Origin: Mycosarcoma maydis
Lineage: Eukaryota > Basidiomycota > Ustilaginomycetes > Ustilaginales
Assembly (NCBI RefSeq): GCF_000328475.2
Contig: NC_026496.1
Coordinates: 496,001 to 560,000 of the forward strand
Length of the DNA: 64,000 nt
Direction: 5' to 3'
The notes beneath the pieces were generated by a model, which saw nothing but the letters and a program-made list of their open reading frames with translations, made no database searches and had not been told where the DNA came from. Each line of letters begins with the position of its first letter. Within the stretch, counting starts at the first letter, position 1. Made by a program: the position numbers and the translations under genes. Positions 32,516 to 42,981 of the stretch are shown piece by piece.

Positions 32516-33144
32516 TGTCAGCATGCTGTATGGTTCAGTCAGCTCGCTCTCAGTCATGAGTCGTGAGTAGAGCACGAGGCCCCGAACGATAGCGGACCGG
32601 AACGAGTAACCGGTAAACGAAGCTGTCAGCAACAGAAGAACCAATTAGCTCACAGATTATCAGAAGTTCTCATCATCTCGTAGCTTATCAGAGTTCATTT
32701 CACTGACGGCATGGCGCCAATAGCTAGAAGCCAAGAGGAGATTCACACGGCTTGCTGGTCAACATTGGAACCACGCCACTGGCCGATTCCTCGCGCAAAG
32801 CGGTAGAATCTGGAAGAAAAGACACTCACGCATCTGATCAGTCGTGGTCACGACTAGTCAGCAGTATCAGGAGCCGACGCATAGGGAGAAGCTCCTGTAG
32901 GAAACTCCAGTCAGCTCATGTACATAACTACAGGTAGAACATTCGCTCTGAGTAGATATTTCCTTGTCCAAAACGCATTGTCCAAACACATTCCAAACAA
33001 TTCCCAGTCCAATCCTCGACCATCACAAGGCTCCAGCCCGCCTCTTTAGGAAAGGGTGACGTCGACTATAGAGTGCTCGCTAAGTTTCTTGATTTCCACC
33101 AGACGTGGCCATTCACAGTTTCGCCCCGCAACAGATTTACAATA
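32516..33144 (+). repeat. 5' LTR of element B (divergent)
   Basis: Aligns along its right two thirds with the LTRs of element A, including the AAGCTC(A/C)TGTAGG and ATGTACATAA segments. It carries many substitutions. The right end abuts the primer-binding site at 33145. The left end, placed at TGTCAG, is uncertain. Confidence 0.6.
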
Positions 33145-33155
33145 GGTTAGAGCCC
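33145..33155 (+). other. Degenerate primer-binding site of element B
   Basis: GGTTAGAGCCC, equal to the site of element A with one T missing. The loss also removes the ATG that starts gag in element A. Confidence 0.75.
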
Positions 33156-33156
33156 A

Positions 33157-34467
33157 ATGAACGGTCAAGACCTTGCCTTCTCTATGAGGGTTGGACTACC
33201 TAAACCGCTTATGTCCTCGAAGGACTACTTCAAATGGGCGACCTCGATGCAAAATGTTCTTGTATGCAAGAACGCGAACCTATGGATCATCATCGAAGGA
33301 CGACTCATCAAGCCCGAGGAGCACCTGGGTGAGGGAGACCTTCAGCCTCAACTCCCTCGGGCCTGCCCAGCGAGCCCTGGTCGATACGTCAACTTATGAT
33401 CGAAAATTCCGGGAGAAACTTCGCGACAACTACGCGCAGAACGTTGCCCAACAAACTGCTTCACTCGAAGCGCAGTTGGCGAACCTCTACCAAGGAGATG
33501 ACAAGATCAACGTCTACTCCTACAAGTTGGAGACGATCTGCAGAAAACTTGACCACGTGGATGCTCCAGTTAGCGGACTCCGCAAACTGAGAACCTTTCT
33601 GCGTGGCCTCGGTCCCCAGCACGATGTCTGGCGAAAAATCTTCTACTTCAACACTCGCCTCTTCTTCGAGAAGGAAGGAGATTCCGACGAAACAGCTAAC
33701 AAGAAGGCCATGGAAGACTACGAAATTGCCGTCAGCACGATTATGGCTGAAGAAGCCGAGCAAAGTCTTTCCGGCGCCAACCTCCAGCTCGGGCCATGCA
33801 AGCCCAGTCGCAGCCTGTCAAAAAGGGCAAAGACAAATTCTGCACTAACTGCAAGAGGGATAACCATAACCTCGAAGACTGCTTCATGGAAGGAGGTCCC
33901 AAACACAAGGATCGCACCGAGAAGCAAAAGCAGAAGAAAACCAAGAAAGTGACGGGAAACCTGGCACAAGTCGATTCCGACGAGATGAACCTTTGTCTCC
34001 ACGTGTCCACACCCGATGACAACGTCGCTCCCCAAAATGATACCTGGATCATTGACTCTGGCGCAAGCCGACACATGACCGGCGACAAGACCCTCTTCTC
34101 GACGTACGGACCATCTCCTGTCAAGGAGGTATTCGTCGCTGACAACAGAGGAGTTATGGTTGCTGCCATCGGCAACGTCAAACTGGTGATCAGTAATTCG
34201 AACGGATCGCGGAAGTCAATTACACTTCAAAATGTCCTCCACGTTCCAGGACTTGGGAAGAATCTCTTCTCTACACCAAAGGTGCAATGCCTCGGTGGAA
34301 GCATCAGCTTCACCAAGAAAACGGTCGAAATCTTCGATAAAAAGGGTCGACTGGCCCTGAGGGGTAAACGTCGTGGAGATGTGAACTATCTGCTAGCGGA
34401 AGGAACTACCACCGCAGTAGCCAAACTCCTTACTAGCGAGAAGCCAAACTCTGGCACCAAAGGCTAG
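33157..34467 (+). pseudogene. gag-protease remnant of element B
   Basis: Begins with ATG at 33157 (MNGQDLAFSMRVGLPK...). About 90 bp present in element A are missing near 33348, which shifts the frame. The gag text continues in the second frame to near 33780 and then shifts again into the frame with the zinc knuckle CX2CX4HX4C (about 33840-33880). The retroviral-type aspartic protease motif IIDSGASRHMTG lies at about 34050-34085. The frame closes at 34467 where element A goes on into the integrase zinc domain. Confidence 0.82.
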
Positions 34468-35492
34468 GCCACCTCCACATGCAGGCTATGCTCAAGACAG
34501 CATTGCTCACCGATGCATGAACCTAACGACTACGTCGGGCTCCTCTGTCGGGAACAACTGCGAAACCTGCATCAAGTCGAAGCATAGGCACACACCGATC
34601 AAGAGCCGTGGACCCAAGACAACTCGACCACCCGAGCTAGTCCACGTGCATCTTGCAGGACCTCTGCCGGAAGACTTATCCAAAGAGAGGTATTGCCTAC
34701 TCATGGTGGACGATTGCACTAGATACCCCTTCGAGGAACTTTCGGATGATGAAACTGGAACCACGGAGAAAAATCTCCCGAGGCCCGTATTACCGGCTCT
34801 GGTCCGATCATCGCTGAATATCCCCAGGACTTCCCCCATCGTCCGAAGAGCCCAGTCGACCAGTGGGAGCCACCTACAACCCTCATCACACCTCAACGGA
34901 GGAAGCGCAATCGGAAGATACTACCGAGAGCGGTAATTCACTGGAGCGTACAAGTCAACGACTTGTTCCTTCAGCAGAATCCACATATGACGAATTCCAT
35001 GAACCTATCCACCTCATTCCCTCACGAAGGCGGCCTCAAGACATTCGAGGCCGGGACTCCCCACGTGGCATCAAGAAACAGATGACGAGTCCGATGACCC
35101 TCTCACCCTTCTCCCAACTCCTCACCAAACAGTGGAAGGAGATACAAAAAAGTGGGAGACAACAACGCAAACGAGAGCACGGGTGACGAGTCACGTTACA
35201 ACCTTAGGGCACGGCCCAACAGACTTGGCAATTACGCCCGACACGTGACATCGAAACTTCCAAAGCCACAGGCCACCATGAAACAAGCTCGCATGCCCGC
35301 CGACTGGACGCTGATTTTGCAAACCAGAAGGCGATCTACTCTGCGCCGACGGTGTTACCAACATCGAATACATACGAGTCAGGGGAGAAACGAGCGGATG
35401 CGCTCACAAAGACGCTCAACTGTCAGCAGATCGAAAAGTTCTGCAAGGAGATTGGCCTGACAGACAGGCCCAACGAGAAATCCTCTCGATAA
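34468..35492 (+). pseudogene. integrase and RNase H remnants of element B
   Basis: The frame from 34517 keeps the integrase zinc-domain cysteines (NCETCIKSKH). At the first catalytic position, where element A has MDLAGPL, it has VHLAGPL, so the Asp is lost. It then jumps from DDCTRY to the post-integrase linker PFEELSDDETGTT. From 35152 comes the segment before reverse transcriptase (SRYNLRARP), which is cut after ADW. A short piece of RNase H and the very end of pol follow. No reverse transcriptase remains. Confidence 0.8.
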
Positions 35493-35757
35493 ACTCCATG
35501 ACGGAAACATCTGCCTTTCACAACCTTCTCTTCGCCCTCGCTGAACGCGTGCGAAAACTAGGCAGATCGATACAACAACAGAAAGCCTGTTGGCCTCAGC
35601 TTTCGACCTGATGGGTTTGGATCATCCAAAGAAGGTCCGATCAAGGTTCAAGGACATGCAAAAGGACTGGAAATCCAACTGACACAGTGGTATCCACAAA
35701 CCTCACCATGCATACTTCCTGATTCTCCCTCCACTGGAGGATAACGAGAACGAATAC

Positions 35758-36132
35758 ATGATGTATTCAGGGAACAAAACCTCACGCGTCGCCAAAAAAC
35801 GAGCTGTGAAAGTTCCCAAATCACGAGCATCACGTAGGTTTCCCAGGACCATGGAGCAGTCAAGTAGTCAACGAAAGCTCACCGAACGAAGCTTCAACGA
35901 GGGCCCACCTAGAGGAAAGATGCGCTGGAAAGAGCCGCAGCGCACCTCAAATGCCCCAGACACTTACACATCGATCCGTAAGAGGACACGGCGCACACAC
36001 CTTCCAAACTTGGACGGAAAGCTTTACGCCACACACATCAAGACAGAGAGCAACATGGCGCGATCCCCGCCGAGTGGGAGCGTCAGTGTCTCTGCAATTC
36101 ATGATTGGGGCACTCAAACACCATTCGAGTAG
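35758..36132 (+). CDS. Basic ORF between pol and 3' LTR (element B copy)
   Basis: A 124-codon ATG frame, rich in Lys, Arg, Ser and Pro (RVAKKRAVKVPKSRASRRF, then PPRGKMRWKEP). It lies in the long untranslated 3' region of the retrotransposon. The same frame, missing one A near its start, persists in element A at 38497-38832. It resembles nothing I recognise. It may be an accessory ORF of the element, or a chance frame in a conserved non-coding region. Confidence 0.35.
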   Translation: MMYSGNKTSRVAKKRAVKVPKSRASRRFPRTMEQSSSQRKLTERSFNEGPPRGKMRWKEPQRTSNAPDTYTSIRKRTRRTHLPNLDGKLYATHIKTESNMARSPPSGSVSVSAIHDWGTQTPFE

Positions 36133-36135
36133 GAG

Positions 36136-36714
36136 TGTTAGAATATCTGCGATTGGCGTTTAGTCTGATCGCCCACAATCATGCAGCCCTTGCAGTTACC
36201 CAAACGGTACACACGAGTGACCGGATGGGAACGAGTAAGCTCGCGGAATGTCCGCAACCCTCTCAGTCACCGGACGGGTACGAGTAGGTGTCTCAGAACG
36301 CCGGAGTTTTACCCGGTTCATAACATAGCGCTGGTAGCGAGAAGCCCAGGGTAAATTCACACAAGTCGCTGGACGACTGTGGGAATATGCCGTTGGCTAC
36401 AGACTCACGACTCGCACCAAGTGATAGAACCTGAAAGAGAACAGACTCACGCATCTGGCCAGTTGTGGCCACAGCTAGTCAGTTGTATGAGCAGCTGACG
36501 TATAGGGGGAGAAGCTCATGTAGGATACTCCAGTCAACTCATGTACATAAATACAGAGGGAACGCTCACACTTTGTAGTTTGTCCCTCGTCCAATACACG
36601 CTATCCAAATACATTCCAAACCATTCTCGACCCTACTCAGTCCCAACTCGCCTCTCTAAAGAAAGGGAGACTTCAATCATATAGCGCTCGCTAAACGTGA
36701 CCAATCACGAAACA
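36136..36714 (+). repeat. 3' LTR of element B
   Basis: Starts TGTTAGAATATC after a mutated polypurine tract (GAGTAGGAG) and is close in sequence to the LTRs of element A. It lacks their 77-bp GC-rich tandem array and carries an extra 7 bp (ACGACTC) near 36405. The right end, placed at AAACA, is approximate because the last 20 bp differ from element A. Confidence 0.78.
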
Positions 36715-36799
36715 CAATTTCCCTTACAAAGAAGCTGCAATAGTGGCGTAGTCACGAGTCGTGATTGAGCTGTATTCCGGGACCGGTTGCTTGATGGCG

Positions 36800-36832
36800 G
36801 TTGGTTCCAAGGACGACTTTTTCCTTCTTTTT
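36800..36832 (-). repeat. Single end of the GTCGTCCT hairpin repeat
   Basis: On the minus strand it reads AAAAAGTCGTCCTTGGAACC, the same end as the repeats at 37358 and 47311, without a partner end. Confidence 0.6.
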
Positions 36833-37338
36833 CATTCGTGATTTGTTGCAAAATCACGAACAAAAGATGGAAGAATAACGATGTTGACCCATTTCATTAA
36901 GTTAATCACAAATCTCTCGCGCAAGCCAGCAAAATCACAAATCACAGAATATTGCAACTTTCTCTAAACAGGGTTGTCGTCGAATTGCACAATTATTTTG
37001 AAAAACGGAGTATCAAAAAAGTCATGAGTTATGAGTGAGGGTGTAGCCCCGTGTTCATGATTTATGTACATCAGCTGAGTGACCAGCGATTGCATCTGCA
37101 TCACGCATGTTGTGAGGCACTCGTGACTGTATGACGTGACCCTCTCAGCGCTTTATGATATGCAATTTTGGCTAACAGGTTATACCTGTTAATCGTCTTT
37201 GTCCGGTCACTCGTGTGGTCCGGAAACGTGTATTAGCTAATTTTTGGGGATTGGGCTAAGGCCAATCACGAATCACAGACGATTCTAAAGAGGCTTAAAG
37301 GTCTTTACTGGAATCGTAAATTACGAATCGTGGATCAC

Positions 37339-37560
37339 ATCGTGAAGAAAGGAAAAAGTCGTCCTAGGAACCACACCGGCAACCACCCAAGGTGGGCCAT
37401 AGGTGGTTTCTCACCGCAATCACCCCTCACAGGTAGCTTCTAGTGTGGCTCCGAGGACGACCATCCTCTCAATAGCTCGTCAGCCAGTAGCATAGGTGAT
37501 CACACACTGTGACACAAGACACAAGACCTGGTATTGGAACAAAACGGCCATAAATGTATG
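37339..37560 (+). repeat. ~200-bp repeat with hairpin (left copy)
   Basis: Contains a 104-bp segment (37358-37461) with inverted ends, GTCGTCCTAGGAACCACA against TGTGGCTCCGAGGACGAC (16 of 18 paired). It is followed by about 95 bp shared with the copy at 47131-47334, which lies in the opposite orientation. It is MITE-like in build, but no target duplication was identified. Confidence 0.75.
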
Positions 37561-37771
37561 CATTTTGATTTGTGATTCGTAGCCCAGCAATTACGAATCA
37601 CGAGTGTGAATCATAAATCACGAATCATGAACATGTTTACCCTAAACTTTTTGTATGCTTAGACAAAATCATTATTTTTACGTGGGACTGTGCTCGTGAC
37701 TGTGATAATCACAATCGTGAATCACGAATTGCGCGAGGTGTGGGTGAGATAAAGCCTACCTTGGAACGGTT

Positions 37772-37776
37772 GCTTT
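37772..37776. repeat. Target-site duplication GCTTT (left)
   Basis: GCTTT abuts the left LTR and is repeated exactly at 44326-44330. Five base pairs is the usual copia target duplication. Confidence 0.92.
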
Positions 37777-38502
37777 TGTTCAATATTCGCGGTGAATCCT
37801 TAGCGGGCGCTGGATGATCGAAGTCTCCCTTTCCTTAGAGAGGCGAGTTGGGACTGAGTAGGGTCGAGAATGGTTTGGGATGTATTTGGATAGTGTGAAT
37901 TGGACAAGGGACTAACTACAAAGTGTGAGCGTTCCCTCTGTATTTATGTACATGAGTCGACTGGAGTATCCTACATGAGCTTCTCCCTATACGTCAGCTC
38001 CTCATACAACTGACTAGCTGTGGCCACAACTGGCCAGATGCATGAGTCTGTTCTCCCTCAGGTTCTTCCACTTGGTACGAGTCTGTAGCCAACGGCGTGT
38101 TCCCACAGTCGTCCAGCGACTTGTGTGAATCTACTCTGGGCTTCTCGCTACCAGCGCTATGTTGTGAAGCGGGGAAACTCTGGCGAGTTACTATACTTGC
38201 GCGCGTACCGCGGTCGTACTGCGGGTGCATTGAGCGCGTGTCGCGCGCGTATGGCGCGCGTACTGCGAGTGTATCGCACGCGTACCGCGGACGTACTGCG
38301 GGTGCATTGAGCGCGTGTCGCGCGCGTATGGCGCGCGTACTGCGAGTGTATCGCACGCGTACCGCGGACGTACCGCTGGTGTATTGAGTGCGCGTCACCT
38401 ACTCGTTCCCGTCCGGTCACTCGTGTATACCGGTTAGTGTTACTGCAAGGGTTGCATGATTGTGGGCGATCAGACTAAACGCCAATCGTAGATATTCTAA
38501 CA
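37777..38502 (-). repeat. 3' LTR of element A (726 bp)
   Basis: In element sense it starts TGTTAGAATATC and ends TATTGAACA, with TGTT/AACA inverted ends. It contains the 77-bp tandem array at 38202-38395. Confidence 0.95.
38202..38395. repeat. 77-bp GC-rich tandem array in LTR
   Basis: Two full units (38202-38278, 38279-38355) and a partial third, built from CGCG-rich words such as CGCGTACCGCGG. The other LTR has one full unit and a partial one (44076-44219). Confidence 0.9.
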
Positions 38503-38832
38503 CTCCCACTCGAATGGTGTTTGAGTGCCCAAATCATGAATCGCAGAGACACTGACGCTCCCACTCGGTGGGGATCGCGCCATGTTGCTCTCTGTCTTGA
38601 TGTGTGCGGCGTAAAACTTTCCGTCCAAGTTTGGAAGGTGTGTGCGCCGTGTCCTCTTACGGATCGAAGTGTAAGTGTCTGGGGCATTTGAGGTGCGCTG
38701 CGGCTCTTTCCAGCGAATCTTTCCTCTAGGTGGGCCCTCGTTGAAGCTTCGTTCGGTGAGCTTTCGTTGACTACTTGACTGCTCCATGGTCCTGGGAAAC
38801 CTACGTGATGCTCGTGATTTGGGAACTTTCAC
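38497..38832 (-). CDS. Basic ORF between pol and 3' LTR (element A copy)
   Basis: About 110 codons matching the 124-codon frame of element B (35758-36132). Relative to that copy, one A is missing in the AAAAAA run just upstream of this open stretch, so the ATG lies out of frame here. The frame reads through the polypurine tract into the LTR and stops at the TAG of TGTTAG. It is rich in Arg and Lys. Function unknown. Confidence 0.3.
   Translation of the reverse strand: MKVPKSRASRRFPRTMEQSSSQRKLTERSFNEGPPRGKIRWKEPQRTSNAPDTYTSIRKRTRRTHLPNLDGKFYAAHIKTESNMARSPPSGSVSVSAIHDLGTQTPFEWEC
38503..38510 (-). other. Polypurine tract of element A
   Basis: In element sense AGTGGGAG abuts the 3' LTR, where plus-strand synthesis would be primed. 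A second GAGTGGGAG lies about 45 bp further upstream. Confidence 0.75.
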
Positions 38833-39142
38833 AGCTCGTTTTTGGCGACGCGTGAGGTTTTGTTCCCTGAATACATCATGTATTCGTTCTCGTTATCCTC
38901 CAGTGGAGGGAGAATCAGGAAGTGTGCATGGTGACTTTTGTGGATACCACGTGTGTCAGTTGGGTTTCCAGTCCTTTTGCAAGTCCTTGAACCTTGATGG
39001 GACCTTCTTTGGATGATCCAAACCCATCAGGTCGAAAGCTGCGGCCAACAGGCTTTCTGTTGTATCGATCTGCCTAGTTTTCGCACGCGTTCAGCGAGGG
39101 CGAATTGAAGGTTGTGAAAGGCAGATGTTTCCGTCATGGAGT

Positions 39143-40996
39143 TTATTGAGAGGATTTCTCGTTGGACCTGTCTTTCAGGCCAATCTCCTTGCAGAACTTT
39201 TCGATCTGCTGACGGTTGAGCGTCTTTGTGAGCGCATCCGCTCGTTGCTCCCCTGACTCGGTATATTCGATGTTGATAACACCGACGGCGGCCAATTCGC
39301 GTATCTTGTGGTAGATGATGTCGATGTGCTTTGTAGCCTTGTGAAGTACCGCGGTTCTTGCATAGCTGGATCGCTGCCTGGTTGTCAATGTAGTGAGGTA
39401 TTGCTTCTTTTCCTCGAAGTTGAAGGGAATGAAACAGGCTTCTGATCCACAACGCTTCTTTCGCGCCTTCCGCGGCCGCGATATATTCAGCCATTTGTGT
39501 TGAGGTTGCGATGATAGGTTGTTGTTTGGATAGCCAGCTGATTGGGGAACCGTTCATTAGGAAGATCATTCCTGTGACGCTTTTGCGAGGGGTGTTTGTT
39601 GTGTCGACCGGTATGACGATCTTGTTTTTGGTGGTTAACTCTTGATTGGGAGAGTAAATCGCCTTCTGGTTTGCAAAATCAGCGTCCGTGAAGACCTCTA
39701 GGGTCAGATTCCTCCCACTCGCTAGTTTGGGGAACCGGAGGCGATAGTCCTGCGTAGTCTTGAGGTAACGGAGAAGGTGTTTTCCAGCAGAGAGTGCGTG
39801 GATCGTCGGTTGAGCTAAATAAGCGGCTGAGAGCTTGTACCGCGTATGCCACATCTGGTCGAGTGTAGCAAGCCAGGTAGTTGACAGAGCCTACGTAGCT
39901 GTTGGAAGAGTTCCTTGTCCGCGACGGAGCAGTGCTCGGGGTTTTCGGGATGAGCAATGCCAGTGGCGGGTAATGGTGTGAAGGCGGGTTTCGCTTCGAG
40001 CATCTGGAAACGATCGAGGATCTTTTGGATGTAACCCAGGTTGGCCTAGGGAAGTGGAATTGGTAGATTTCGACACGCTGACGTTGAGCACAGAAGATAA
40101 ATCGCCCTGATCTGTGATTTTAAAATGAGTTTGGATTTCGGTGTGGAGCCAGGCGAGTTCCGATGCTTTTGGTGACGCAGCGACGAGGTCATCGACGTAT
40201 AATGCAAGTAAGATCTGTCGTCCGGCCTTCTTGGAATGAAAGAGGCAGTGGTCTTCTTGCAGTTTCGTGAATCCGAGCTGTTCGAGTACCTTCGTAGCGA
40301 AGAGGTACCATTCGCGGCCGGCTTGCTTGAGACCGTAGATGGCTTTGTTCAGGAAGCAGACCTTCCCGGGTACTTCGTGACCGGGAGGCATCGTCATGTA
40401 TACTTCTGCCGATAGGCGTCCGTTTAAGAAAGCAGTGACTGCGTCCCAATGAACAATCTTCCAGTCGAATGCCGCGGCGAGGCCGATGAGGATGCGTAAC
40501 GTGGTGGCCTTTACTACTGGAGAGAAGGTTTCGTCGTAGTCGTATCCGTATCGCTGTGTGAAGCCTCGTGCGACTAGTCGTGCCTTGTATTTGTCGAGAG
40601 ATCCATCGGCCTTTTTCTCTGATGGCGAATACCCATTTGCAGCTGACCACATTGGTGGCTCTTGTTTTGTGGGTGGTCTACGAGGGTCCAAGTCTTGTTG
40701 GATTCATGACTTTTGAGTTCTGCCTGGATGGCACCTTCCCATAGGGGCCAGTCGGCGCGCATGCGAGCTTGTTTCAGGGTGGCCGGTGGCTTTGAAAGAT
40801 TTGTTGTCACGTGCCGGGCGTAATCGCCAAGTCTGTGGGGCCTTGCCCTAAGGTTGTAACGTGACTCGTCACCCGTGCTCTCGTTTGCGTTGTTTTTGTC
40901 TCCCCACTGTTCTTGTATCTCCCACTGTTGTTGTATCTCCTCCCACTGTTTGGTGAGGAGTCGGGAGAAGAGCGAGAGAGTCATCGGACTCGTCAT
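39143..40996 (-). pseudogene. Reverse transcriptase and RNase H of element A, frameshifted
   Basis: Reverse transcriptase is recognised by KARLVARGFTQ, DAVTAFLNG, YGLKQAGREWY and the catalytic YVDD (about 40190-40200). RNase H shows VFTDADFAN, a TQMAEYIAAAEGAKEALW block and YIDNQAAIQLCK. The pieces fall in different frames, with breaks near 40900, 40650, 40610, 40050, 39905, 39790 and 39370. Several look like single-base gains, for example one C and one A near 40650 and 40610. The last piece ends GLKDRSNEKSSQ at 39143. Confidence 0.88.
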
Positions 40997-42981
40997 CTAT
41001 TTCTTGATGCCGCGATGGGGAGTCCCGGCCTCGGATGTCTTTGAGGTCGCCTTCTTGAGGGAAATAGGTTGATCGGTTCATGGAATTCGTCATCTGTGGA
41101 TTCTGCTTGAAGAACACGGTGTGAGTTGGACTCTCCAGTGAATCACCGCTCTCGGTAGTATCTGCTAATTGCGCTTCCTCTATTGAGGCGAGATGAGGGT
41201 AGTTGGTGGCTCCCACTGGTTGACTGGATTCTTCGGACGATGGGGAAGTCCTTGGGATGTTCAGCGATGAGCGGACCGGGGCCGGTAATCCTGGCCTCGG
41301 GAGATTGTTTCCCGTGGTTCCAGTTTCATCATCTGAAAGTTCCTCGAAGGGGGCTTCAGATTTTCGCCGAATCCGCTCGTTCTCCCGGAAGATGACGTGC
41401 CGACTTGTGAAGATCTGGCCGGTTTCTACGTCCATGAGTCTGTATATGTAAGGGTGGTTATTGCTAACATGTCCCAGGTGTATGCATTCAACAGACTTGG
41501 GATCCAGGGATTTGCGGAGTTCGTCAGGTACGCGTGCCCATGCTTTACACCCAAAGACCCGGAGGCCTTGAAGATCCTGGCGTTTGCCATGCATTCCTTC
41601 ATGAGGTGTCTTGGAAGAATCCGTGCTGGTGGCCGACATGTTTCGAAGCTTCAGCCCGTGACTGAAGGCGAATGGCCAGTACTGGGTAGTCAAGTTTGCT
41701 TCTTCTAGCATGCACCGAATATAATCCTTGACAATCTGGTTAGTGCGCTCCACGAGACCGTTGGATTGTGGTGTGAATCTTGGAGTGACCTCTCGTCCTA
41801 TACCTCGGTGATTGAGGTAGTTCGAGAACTCTCTGCTCAAGAATTCACCACCATTGTCCGTTCGGACTCGGCAGATACGCTTTCCCAGTTGCGTTTGGGT
41901 CCATCGATCGATGGTTCGGAATGCTTGGAAGGCTGATGACTTATAGATCAGTGCCGCCCCGAAGCAGTATCTCGTGCAATCGTCCACCATGAGTAGGTAA
42001 TATTTCTCTTTGGATAAGCCTTCCGGCAGAGGCCCCGCAAGATCCATGTGAACTAGCTCGAGTGGTCGAGTTGTCTTGGGTCCACGGCTCTTGATCGGTG
42101 CGTGCCTATGCTTCGACTTGATGCAGGTTTCGCAGTTGTTCCCGACAGAGGGGCCCGACATAGCCTTTAGGTTCATGCCGTCGGTAAGCGATGCTGTCTT
42201 GAGCGTGGCCTGCATGTGGAGGTGGCCTAGCCGTTGGTGCCAGAGTTTGGCTTGGTCCAAGGCTTTCTCGCTAGTAACGAGTTTGGCTACTGCGGTGGTA
42301 GTTCCTTCCACTAGCAGGTAGTTCACATCTCCACGGCGTTTGCCCCTCAGGGCCAGTCGACCCTTTTTGTCGAAGATTTCGACCGTTTTCTTGGTGAAGT
42401 TGATGCTTCCACCGAGGCGTTGCACCTGTGGTGTAGAGAAGAGATTGTTCCCAAGTCCTGGAACGTGGAGGACATCTTGAAGTGTAATCGACTTCCGCGA
42501 TCCCTTCGAGTTACTCATCACCAGTCTGACGTTGCCCATGCCAGCAACCGGAACTCCTCTGTTGTCAGCGACGAATACCTCCTGGACAGGAGATGGTCCG
42601 TACGTCGAGAAGAGGGTCTTGTCGCCGGTCATGTGTCGGCTTGCGCCAGAGTCAATGATCCAGGTATCATTTTGGGGAGCGACGTTGTCATCGGGTGTGG
42701 ACACGTGGAGACACAGATTCATCTCGTCGGAGTCGACTTGTGCCAGGTTTCCCGTCACTTTCTTGGTTTTCTTCTGCTTTTGCTTCTCGGTGCGATCCTT
42801 GTGTTTGGGACCTCCTTCCATGAAGCAGTCTTCGAGGTTATGGTTATCCCTCTTGCAGTTAGTGCAGAATTTGTCTTTGCCCTTTTTGACAGGCTGCGAC
42901 TGGGCTTGCATGGCCCGAGCTGGGTATTGGCGCCGGAAAGACTTTTGCTCAGGCTTCTTCAGCCATAACCGTGCTGACGGC
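40869..42981 (-). CDS. Gag C-terminus, protease and integrase of element A
   Basis: About 700 codons without a stop. It starts with the zinc knuckle CTNCKRDNHNLEDC, a nucleic-acid binder. The protease motif IIDSGASRHMTG follows, then the GAG-pre-integrase/zinc region (LWHQRLGHLHM, then CETCIKSKH). The integrase catalytic triad follows: Asp in HMDLAGPL, Asp in RTDNGGEFL and Glu in SNGLVERTNQ. The frame has no start of its own and overlaps the end of the gag frame. It would need a +1 shift at the gag stop to be made. The frame stops at 40869, where the next pol segment lies in another frame. Confidence 0.9.

Larger units (their letters stand above)
32516..36714 (+). mobile_element. Deleted Ty1/copia retrotransposon (element B)
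   Basis: A plus-strand relative of the complete element at 37777-44325, reduced to about 4.2 kb. Visible in order: a divergent 5' LTR, a primer-binding site with one base lost (33145-33155), a gag with an internal deletion, the zinc knuckle CTNCKRDNHNLEDC, the protease motif DSGAS and part of the integrase. Then comes a direct join of DDCTRY to PFEELSDDE, which removes the integrase core. Next is a second join that removes all of reverse transcriptase and most of RNase H (near 35310-35345). A long 3' region and a 3' LTR follow. It cannot transpose by its own proteins. The left boundary is approximate and no target duplication was found. Confidence 0.85.
36715..37771. other. Spacer between the two LTR elements
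   Basis: AT-rich in part, with many heptamer words (36720, 36765, 36840-36860, 37260-37340, 37570-37740). It contains one end of the hairpin repeat near 36800-36830 and a full copy at 37339-37560. No gene seen. Confidence 0.6.

Noticed and set aside
33191..33952. Separate host gene in this frame
   Set aside because: It is the gag of element B after a frameshifting deletion, matched residue by residue in element A.
39143..40996. Repeat-induced point mutation as the cause of the broken pol
   Set aside because: The breaks are single-base length changes, not C-to-T changes, and the LTRs are nearly unmutated.
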